From: Symbiodinium natans
Lineage: Eukaryota > Sar > Dinophyceae > Suessiales > Symbiodiniaceae
Direction: 5' to 3'
Assembly: GCA_905221605.1 (NCBI GenBank)
Contig: CAJNDS010002577.1
Span: 1-64,000 of the forward strand
Length of the DNA stretch: 64,000 bases
Positions 47,889-57,032 of this stretch are shown piece after piece (within the stretch, counting starts at the first letter, position 1; each line of letters begins with the position of its first letter). A model generated the notes under the pieces. The model was given only the letters and a program-made list of their open reading frames with translations. It did no database searches and was not told where the DNA came from. The position numbers and the translations under genes were made by a program.

Positions 47889-50800
47889 GAACCTCAAGAT
47901 CGTTCAGTCGAGATCAACAACACGCTTCTTTGGGCTTCACCTTTTCAGAGTTTGGGGTTTCGAGTCTCGTCAGAACTCTACAAGTCCCAAACCCTTCCAC
48001 CTACGAACAACCCTGAATGCCCTATCCCCTATGCAACCTGCAAACTCACAGCAGTCTTGAACAGTCTGCATGGCATGGGCCATTTGGTCCTCATATCGTG
48101 CAGGGAGCAAGGGCTTCTCCAAAAGCTCCTCGCACGTAGCGATTGGAGCTTATTTGAGAGCTCAGATTTGGGGTTTGCGGCCTTGGGCCGTGTGTTTGAG
48201 CAGTTCGCGGCGAGACAAATCCGAGCAGGCAAAATTGGAAAAGACATCTTCGAAGCTTCAACTGAAAAAGAGCAACCGCAAAAAACAGCGTGGCTAGGCA
48301 GGGCCAGGCTGGGCTTGAAGGCGTGTGGCTTCGGTTCGCCTACACGTGACTGAAGTTTAGAGCTACTGTTCTCAGAGAGCCCCGAGCTGCCCCTGGCCTC
48401 GCCTGGTTTGCCACCGAGGCTGCATGAAATCCTTCCAGCGCCAGCCTCGGCTCAGATCCGCAGTTCCCCTCCACTGAGCGCCCTCCCATTGCTGTGGTTT
48501 TGGAATTCGGATTTGGTGTTTTGATGCACGTAATGATTTGGAGTTAAGGGCCAGGTAAGGGTTCAGGGTTGGAAGGAGCTGGGTCGAGGTTTATAGTTTT
48601 GAGTCTTGGGTGCGCTTGGCAGGTTGCAGGCTGATAACCATACCCGTGGAAAAAGACTGCCCATTTGCATCACTGACAGAGGACCATTCATGATCTGACA
48701 TAATCTGGCCTTTTTGCTGGCTTGGAATTGGCTACTGCAGCTAATCCTTTGAAAAACTCAGTGCATCTGTCAGCAGACGATCAGCAATCCCTGTGGCTGT
48801 CAAGATTTCCACAACGCTTGGCTTGACTCAGTCTTGCATTTGTGTCATGGTTAACGTGCGAGGGGTAGGTTAGGGCTGTAGGGTAGGTAGGGTTGACAGA
48901 CCCATGGGCCAAGCCTCCTCTGCTCTTGCACTGTCGACTCAGCGAGACGAGCAGCTGCAGCCAAGCGCTCCTGCCACATGGAGAACATGGAGAAAGAGAA
49001 GGGCAAGGACGGCAAGGACCCCACACCCCAACATTCCTTTTCGGACATACTTGCACCTTGCAGCTCGACACAAGAAAGGTAACATTTTCATCTGGACCTG
49101 TCACCGGCGTTCTAATGTGTGAGGCGCTGCTATGCAGGGCACTCACTTCATGTGCGACTATCTCCGCAACTAGCTTACGACTACCTTTTTGGCTTCCCAC
49201 TGCTTTAAAGGTTTCGTGCTCCTTTTGCAGTGGGTTTTGCCCTGCCCTCCTGTTGGTATTTATTGTCTCTGCCCTGCATTCCATTTAGGACTGACAGTTT
49301 GCCAGCCCGGCTGAGGGCTACCCGCTCCTGCTTCAGTCCAGTGCTTCCCATTCTAGGGCCTAGGGTTTCCCCCCATCCCGCCCCCCCAACGCCCCAACTC
49401 CTTTCAGGGTAATGGGCTTCTGCTTTACGCAGTCCCTTTAGCAATTCTTAATCAGAAGGCTCTGACTGTCGAACTGCATGCCCAAAACGTGCTTATGCTT
49501 GTGAGACGGGATTGCAATTCTCAAGATGTGTAGACAAGATGCTTTACTCTTACTATTGCAACTGCATAACCACATTTGGGACTACCGGAGTTAATCGCCA
49601 GTGTCTGCACACGTTGTAAAGACAGGAGGCATCACTGAGATGAGTGCCGCTGTGATGGAAGAGAAACCGTGCACGACATATTTGGCCTCTCCGCTGCCCT
49701 TCAACGAAGTGGATGAAGTGGACCCCTAAAAGCCGAGACCCGTCTACCGCTTCAACCGTGAACGGCGCCTGTGCTTCGTCCCCTTTGATGCGTTGCTGTC
49801 TTCTTGCGGCCTCAAAGAGCTTGACTTAGGGTTCCGGGTGCTGAGCTCTGGATTGAAGGCTGAGGTGGACTCAGGGTACATGCAGCTCGAAGGTCCGGCT
49901 TGCGGCTTGAGGTGTTCAAGTGTGCGTTTAAGATTCGAAACTTATTATCTGTGTAGGGGTCTGGGCGATGTGGTTGTGTGGAGGGCTCGACGGTCCCCGA
50001 CGAGGAACCGCCGTAGCCCAGACTCAATGTTTAGGATTCGAGTTCATTCAATGCCAATGATACAGTGTCTTTCTCTGCGAGACTCGTCTAAGCAGAAAGA
50101 AAGAAATGAAAGTGAGAGAGAGAGAGAGGGAAAGCGCACAAGCTCGGAGGCTTGCGACCCAGGAGCCATATGAATGGCCCCATATCTATTCATCAAATAC
50201 CCTAAACAATCTGGATCTGTTGATTGCCAACTCTTCGAAAGCACTCGCCTGTCGCCTCAAACCTTGTGTGAAACTTTGCCGAGGAGCCCAGTCATTCAGC
50301 CAGCAGGCCTGTCCATATGCTCATGGTGCTACTTATGCTCATTCGGGACTTGGACTGGGTCAGGCCGAAGCCAAAAAGCTAACACACGAAATTCCAAACC
50401 CGGCAAGCCCGCACCGCTAAAGTCTCATCGAGCCCAACCACCCAAATCTTGGAGTGTGTCGGCAAGTCGGCAAGGGTGTGATGTAGGACTCGGAGAATTC
50501 AGAATGTTAACAGCCGACAGCGGCTTTAGACCCTAAACCCGCTTAAACAACTCCGCAACAAGGATTCAGACTTTAAGCTTCAGGGCCTCCAGCGTGTTGT
50601 TGTGTTGAAGACTTTGGGGCCTACAGCGCTTCCATGGGCTTCCGCTACACTCGCCTATGCACCAAAGCACATCCCGCCAGACCACAACCTTGCAAACCAG
50701 GTTCGAACCATTTACAAAGAAAACAAGTTGCGACAAGCTCTTCAAGAAGCTCAGGCCAAGATGACTAAAGACTGAAGTCTGAGATCTTGGGCGTTCTACA

Positions 50801-52422
50801 AATCTTGGACTGCTAAGCTTAGACCTACGTGCACCTGATAACAGACCGCATGGAGCACTGGCACGGCCACGATGACATAGCAGTGTCCTGACAAGCTTCA
50901 TGTGAAGACCTAGTAAGTTGTCACAGCTTTACCGATTCTCTCTGGGCCATCAGAGGCAGGTTGCAAATAAAGCGGGCAAACCCTTAAGCTTAAGCAAGAC
51001 AAAGCATTGCAACGACACCCACCAATCTTACGGGCCATTGAGAGGCCGCATCGGGCCGAGGGGACACAAGGCAGACAAGCCTGAGCCAGCCTGAGCTGCA
51101 ACCAGCACATAGTTTGGACATCGAACCGAAGGTGTTAATTGAGCCCTGAATCCCTAACATACTAAGCTGTAGCACTCCGCCACAGCCCTGGATTTTTTGA
51201 GTTGGACATGGCAGATTGGGCCGAATCAGGACATGCAGGGTGTTCAATTTTCTCCAATCCGGCCACTAGATCAGTGGCTCGAGGCTTCAAGACGCCAAGC
51301 CGCGAAACATGCCGCAAACTTCGCTAGTCTAGGGGTTCAGGGATGAGGGGCCTAGGGAGGCGTAATGCTTTGATGCAGTCGGAGGCGAGCCTTGAACAGA
51401 AACATTAGAGGGCACGAGGTAACCTCGGCTTCAAGAGAACTTTTTCTTACTCAAGGCTACCATTCTAACCACGACAGCTCACAATCTGATCTAAACACAA
51501 ATCCTTCATTAAGACCCCCTCACCCCTCCAACCTACCTCTACCTTCACCCCGAAGGCTTCGAAGCCTGAACCTGAAATATCGGCGCAATCCTACCTTCGA
51601 GCGACACATGAAACTCGTTTAGAGCACAAATTCACGAAAAGGAAGAACATCTTCGCTAACCATTTCAGCTTGTGGCTCGACTGGTGTTGAGGGCTTGGGG
51701 CTTCTTGGATGGAGAGCCGAATCAGGCATCGCATGTATGTGACGATGGTTCTTCATGTCTTCAGAACTAATGCAGCTTTCCATAGGACGCCTCATGCCTC
51801 GACGTAGAAGCCCGCAAGCCTCCCTCAAAGCCGAGCTCTTACATCCATCCTTTTTTGTAGTATGCAGTCAATGTAGATTCCAATTCAAGGACCCTGAGGT
51901 CTGGTGAAACACCCAGCTGCGTGGCAAGGCACCATTCATCAGCACGCGCTGCACCGCCTCCTGCACTGTACCAGTTAGAGATGGTTGCGAGGCTTGGGGA
52001 TTTTGGTCTGAGAGATTGTGGGGTTTAGGCTTTCAGCGGCTTGCAGCGAAAGGCGTTACACAGTTTTGGCAGGTCTGGACGTTGTCCGGGGCTAAGGGGC
52101 GAGGGCTTGTCCCGTCTTGTGATGAGCTCAAACTACCGACAGGGAACGTTTTGCTACTTCTCCCAGTTCTCCTGCCGCACCTTGACATGAACTATTAGAG
52201 ACCTTCGCTATTAAAGGACATTTTGGAAAGCCGAAAATTTTGGCTGTACTATGCAGAGACGCCGTATAATGCCAAACAGCCAGGGCCCCGGGCAGTGACG
52301 TCGGCGATGCAAACATGTGCAAACACCAGTCTGTGAATACCGTTCATGCAAAAGGCATGCATGCGCTCGGTTATTCGGGCTTAGACACTAATCTTAGGGG
52401 ATCGTAGTCTACGGAAGCTCCT
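47889..52422. other. Gene-less stretch
   Basis: No recognised gene. A plus-strand frame of 133 codons (47952-48353) ends in a Lys/Glu/Arg-rich segment that looks protein-like but is unassigned. Telomere-like words lie at about 48540-48610 and 48866-48896 (GGTAGGTTAGGGCTGTAGGG). A GA microsatellite of about 14 bp lies near 50117. Other frames overlap on both strands without motifs. Confidence 0.4.
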
Positions 52423-52474
52423 CTGTAGGACCACAGTCTGCGTAGGCCCAAGTGCTGGGGGATCGGTCCTACAG
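52423..52474. repeat. 10-bp inverted repeat with a 32-nt loop
   Basis: CTGTAGGACC (52423-52432) and GGTCCTACAG (52465-52474) are perfect reverse complements. A related TGTGGGACC follows at about 52491. It could be a small hairpin or a remnant inverted-repeat element, and no further support is visible. Confidence 0.6.
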
Positions 52475-52762
52475 CAAGTCAGTGCATGCTGTGGGACCAA
52501 GACACGCAGGCACATAAGTTGGGGTTAAGAGGGGCACGAAGCTCAACAGGTGGCAGATCTCGAAGCATTTTTTCTGGATAAACAACCGGGTAACAACCGC
52601 ACCGAACATGTCAAAGACTGTTCTTCTGCCTTCTTGCTCGTGGGTGACTTGCATGGGCCTGCATTAGGGGCGACTATGTGGTAAGTCTTTCAAAGAATGT
52701 ATTGGACAATGGTGCCCAGGGCCTAATTATCAGTCTCAGGCTTTAGGCTTCAGAGATGGGGC

Positions 52763-52776
52763 GCGTGCGCGCACGC
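52763..52776. repeat. Perfect 14-bp palindrome
   Basis: GCGTGCGCGCACGC is its own reverse complement and is alternating purine-pyrimidine, so it is prone to Z-DNA or cruciform structure. It is extended on the right by ACGT. Confidence 0.9.
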
Positions 52777-54515
52777 ACGTCACGCTACCATTAAAACTCA
52801 ATGCCGTGACTTCATGGCGCTTAACTCAACCCACGCTCGAAAAACTGACGTCATCTACCATCGACGTCATGCTGGTTTCTAGGTGCTGAGTTTAGAGTTG
52901 AGATTCAAGGCTTCGGGCAAGGGCTGTGGGCGCCACTGTTCAGGAATCCCAAAACTGCGGGGTTCAGCCGGACACTTGTCCGCAGTTGCACTGCGATATC
53001 TTGCAGCGCAACTCAATTCTGGTGGCAAGTTCTTTGCAGCGACTATTGGGCATGCATTCAACTACAAACGGTCTACCGGTCCCCCCAACATACTTGAAGC
53101 GGGTTGTAAGTTTAGACCGCCAGGCCGTATTTTGATGACAAGAGGTCGTCCAAAAACGGTGTCGATTTGCCACCTTATGACCAGTGTTCAGGCTTGGAAT
53201 TAAACCAGCAACAGAAACTTGCCACCTACAGCAATCTACAGGGCAGATTGAAGCAGATTCCAGGATCCTGGATGTGGAGAACACGCCATCCTGCACGGAA
53301 AGGACCGAAATCCTGCTCCGGGAGCAGGCAGTGCAGAACCCGTCGTAGGCTATATATAGCTACTGGCAGTGAGAACATGCCATGAGCATACGACTGATCA
53401 AAAGACAAAATGAGGAAGCTTGGTTATTCCGACTACACCTCGGCAATCTATCTTTGCAGGAGATGTTCATCCGGATTCCACATGCTTCAGGTACACAGCC
53501 ATGAGTTTGCACCAATACCTGGCAGGGTGACTCCCAGACTTGGATGGAGCTCCACTGAGATCAAAACAAACCGGGAAGTTCACATCGTGCGTGGGACTGC
53601 GTGGCGGGGAAGCCAAGAATCACAGAACGAGGGTGTGAACCTGACAAGAACCACCTAGGTCCCACCCAGCAAAGCAGGAGAGCCCACACCACACACAGTG
53701 CAGTGTCCCATGGCTTCTGGTTGAAGCGAGAAGCATCGCGCATGGCAGCACGCAAGATGATGTTGGGATATGTTGGGCTAAGTAGGCAAGCAGCAACTCC
53801 AAAGACAGTCTCGCCACCCAACCATGTTGTTCTTAGGCCATTCAGGCCTTGCATACATCGAAACAGCACTCGCAAGCAAAGTAGTTGAGGTCTTGAAGGG
53901 CCTCGTGCAGGCGCAACTCGGCATCCAAGAAATTGCCCGCACAAAGGCTGGCAAGATCTGTCAGCCTTCAGGCCAAGATCATGTGTTCAGGCCGGAAGGT
54001 TCAACACGCTTGCCCCTTCATGGGCTTGGCGAGCTTTGCAACGAGCACAGGGCAGATTAACACTGGACATGGGCTCAGTGCCTGGAGGTTGTAATCGACT
54101 TGTACTGCAATGCGCAGATTGTGCCGAGGGATGTTGCAATGTACCGGCAAGCACTAAATTGGGCTAACATGCCGCTGATCCGTGCCGAAATGTCATGGAA
54201 CGGGCTTACCGAGTTGAGCGGGCTTAGCGGAGCCTAGGCAGCATTTCTTCAAGCACCCTTCATCCACACCTCAACAGCTTCTCTCCTCATTAATGGCCGA
54301 ATGGACTTAAAGGCTGCGGGTTGCCCGACGGAAAAAATTTAGGATTAACGGGCTTCCTGAAGCAACAGCACCACAAAACACCCCGAACTCACAATTTCAG
54401 CTTTAGTGCAGGTCCAATGGCGAAGTGCAGATGGAGATCGCCAGCGTAGCGTGACCAAGCTCTGCAGGGGTGTCCTGCCAAAGAGCACGTGCTTGGTTCA
54501 AAAGCTTAAGGCAGT
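52777..54515. other. Gene-less stretch with two short palindromes
   Basis: No recognised gene. CCTGCTCC-G-GGAGCAGG (53312-53328) is a hairpin with perfect 8-bp arms, and GCTATATATAGC (53349-53360) is a perfect TATA-containing palindrome 20 bp further on. Short plus-strand frames at 52883-53203 and 53824-54060 look moderately protein-like but are unassigned. Confidence 0.45.
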
Positions 54516-54940
54516 GCTTGGGCGGCTTTCGGCTGTCGTTACGCTCTCGCCCGGTTGGGCGGCTTTTGACTGTCACGGTCTCGCCCGCTTTGGCGCGGCT
54601 TTTGGCTGTCGTTACGGTGTTGTCCGCTTGGGCGGCTTTTGGCTGTCACGGTCTCGCCCGCTTGGGCGACTTTTGGCTGTCGTTACGGTGTTGTCCGCTT
54701 GGGCGGCTTTTGGCTGTCACGGTCTCGCCCGCTTGGGCGACTTTTGGCTGTCGTTACGGTGTTGTCCGCTTGGGCGGCTTTTGGCTGTCACGGTTCTGTC
54801 CGCTTGGGCGGCTTTTGGCAGTCACGGTTCTGTCCGCTTGGGCGGCTTTTGGCAGTCACGATCTCGTCCGCTTGTGCGGCTTTTGGCTGTCGTTACGGTC
54901 CCGTCCGCTTGGGCGGCTTTTGGCTATCACGGTGTTGTCC
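54516..54940 (+). repeat. Alternating 34/37-bp tandem array, 12 units, open in three frames
   Basis: Twelve head-to-tail units share GCTTGGGCGGCTTTTGGCTG. They come in a 34-bp form with TCACGGTCTCGCC and a 37-bp form with TCGTTACGGTGTTGTC. Over most of the array the two forms alternate, making a 71-bp composite unit (clearest at 54620-54780). Three short forms in a row follow near 54780-54870. Neither 34, 37 nor 71 is a multiple of three, yet no forward frame contains a stop. The three frames (54406-55215, 54470-55114, 54639-55043) are all open across the array and flank, so the same peptides cycle through each frame. Whether any is translated cannot be told from sequence. Confidence 0.95.
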
Positions 54941-56542
54941 GTCAGGAATTGGAGTTTTGTGCTGTGCAGTTTTTCGGGCTCGGTTCCCGCGGTGCTCCAA
55001 GTTTGGGAGATGTCTACCGAGCATCCAAAAGAGGGTCTTGTAGTCTGCTGGAAAGTGGTTGCCTTGCGAGTGTGCCCAACCAGGGCGCAGAACTTTGCCC
55101 AGGTGCTGTATTGACAAACTTGTTCGACATTCAGCATTTCAGCCTCTTGCGATTTCGCTTTGATAGTCACCGTCATGTCATAATAAAACGTGCCTGGAAG
55201 ATTCCTTGGGCTTAGGTCTTAACAACTGCTAGGTCGTGTCTGCGCCTGCATCATGCGCACTGTTTCGCCGAGGCCCTGCCACAACTTCCTGAAGGGCCGA
55301 GTAGCTGTACATGAATGCTCATCATGCTCATGCGGGCTTGCAGGGAGTTTGATGTAAGCAAGCAACATCCCAAGCCGAGGTTCAAAGCTCGTCTGCCCAG
55401 CTCCTGCCGGTGAATAGTGTGTCTAGGGATTTAAGATGCCGTGTATGACATATGAGCGGATGTATGAGTGAGAAAGCTGCGATACTGAAAATTTCTACGG
55501 TGGCATGCATCGTTAGGCCTTTCCGTTGTGATCAATACAGGGGACTGATTTGGCCTCAACTTCCACACTGGAACCTCAAACCGCAACACGCCAGCAAGCC
55601 TCAGTCTTCAACTCCATTCTCACTGATGCAGGTGCCATCATGCACATACCAGTCTACAACTTTTGACTGACCGAAATCCGAAAAGCAAAAAAACTCACAG
55701 AATTCACCAGCCCTGTAAAGCTACGTCCTGGGCGTGACGACGCCGACGCCAAATTGTGGAGCCCGCCGCCTTGAGGTTTTGGATTCGGGCATATCGGATT
55801 CTGGAAGTAGTACAACACGTTCCGGGATGATACTGATTTGGGGTGTGATTGACTCTGCTTTCGACTTCGAAGCACATCCTTGCAGTACGGAGGTGCAGAC
55901 CTGCAGTTCTCCTACTCCTGACTCGTAAACAGCCCAAAAGCCCCTCAAGCGCTTCTTGGCTTTGACTCCGGGGCTTTGGGTGTGTTGGAACGAACGTTTA
56001 GGAGGCTTTGACTTATTCTTCAGGCTTCTGAGCCTCTGTAGTATTTGAGATATGAGGATGTGTGAATACACCCCTATCCCGGAAGATATGCCTGAATTAC
56101 GTACGTATTTGTTCTTGTTTACTCTTATCGTTTTCTCGAGTTTTAGCATCATCCTGAACGTTATCGTTCTGTTTACTGTTATCGTTTTTCCCGGAGCAAA
56201 ATGCACATCTGATCATTTCGGAGCGCTTCCCTTTATTTTTCAATACCGGGGGCTTTTATCATCCCTCATATCGCTTTTCCAGGTCACCTCGTCCGGAACG
56301 TGCTGCACATCAGCTTCTGCCTGTCACTCACCCCCCGAAGGCCAGTTGCATCTTAAGGTAAAAAGTTCCACAAACCCAGCCCCCGACATCTAACCTCGAA
56401 TGCCGGTGATTAAGAATTGAGGCGCTTCATCGTGTCGTTATTTGTTTCTCTATGGGTGTCGGGTTTCGGGTTCGGGGTGCGGGTGGGTGGATGGTTGGGT
56501 GGGTGCGAGCGTGCGTGCCTGCGTCCGTGCGCGCGCCTGTGC

Positions 56543-56550
<8 letters not shown>
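54941..56550. other. Gene-less stretch right of the array
   Basis: The three forward frames of the neighbouring array stay open for another 100-270 bp and then stop. At about 56100-56200 an AT-richer patch carries a diverged 50-bp duplication (TTGTTTACTCTTATCGTTTT and CTGTTTACTGTTATCGTTTT) inside a hydrophobic 113-codon frame (56052-56393) that I do not recognise. The 3' end of the methyltransferase gene, if it has more exons, would lie here on the minus strand, but I could not identify one. Confidence 0.4.

Positions 56551-56601
<51 letters not shown>
56551..56601 (+). repeat. GT dinucleotide microsatellite, ~25 units
   Basis: A pure GT run preceded by GCGTGCGCAC. On the gene model it would lie in the third intron (or 3' flank) of the minus-strand methyltransferase gene, where it reads as CA. 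Confidence 0.96.
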
Positions 56602-56606
<5 letters not shown>

Positions 56607-56831
56607 TGTGACCAAAATCGGGAATCAGATGGTGATGCTGTGGTTGTGGTTGCGTACTCTGGTGACTTGATAGTGATGAATGATGTCTGTGCCGATTGTT
56701 GTTATTGTTTTTGCTGGTGCTTGTCGTTGGGGTTGTGGCTGCGGGTTTCAGTTGTTCTTCGTGACAGCGGCGCATGTATGGAATACCTCGAACTGCATAT
56801 GCCCCGTGCTGTCACGATTGCACTCGCTTAC

Positions 56832-57032
56832 CTTTTTCCCTGTCGCCCTGCAAGAATGCCATCATCCAAAACGAGTGGGCCATACGGCGTCCGGACGAAA
56901 GTTCTGGGAGGGTAGTCAGCATCCAATGCAAAACCGTGCACAAGTAGCCAGGCCCGCAGTCTCTGATGAATGCTCGGCAGGTGCGTTCCCACGTGGATCT
57001 GATGGACATTCCTGTGCAAGCCATCAATCACA
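56832..57032 (-). CDS. Exon 3: C-terminal part of the FkbM-type domain
   Basis: The exon reads VIDGLHRNVHQIHVGTH, then PSIHQRLRAWLLVHGFAL and DADYPP, then RTPYGPLVLDDGILAGRQGK. This is the expected tail of the FkbM subfamily seen in exon 2 (V..(I/L)H(I/V)GTH, LR..L...G(W/F), TP(W/Y)GP, DG(I/V)). It lies on the same strand about 0.8 kb downstream of where exon 2's match stops. It ends at a near-perfect conventional donor, AAAAAG|GTAAGC (GT at 56831-56830). The reading frame would otherwise stop at the TAA within that donor. The frame upstream of the proposed acceptor ends at a TGA around 57062. The domain is essentially complete at the donor, so any further exon would add only a short tail. 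Confidence 0.82.

Noticed and set aside
50008-50030. Possible dinoflagellate spliced-leader relic (CCGTAGCCCAGACTCAA)
   Set aside because: Only the first eight bases and a short CTCAA agree with the leader, which is not better than chance in 64 kb.
54406-55215. 269-codon protein gene
   Set aside because: Its length comes from a repeat open in all three frames. No frame is favoured and no motif is present. Reported as a repeat and as a finding instead.
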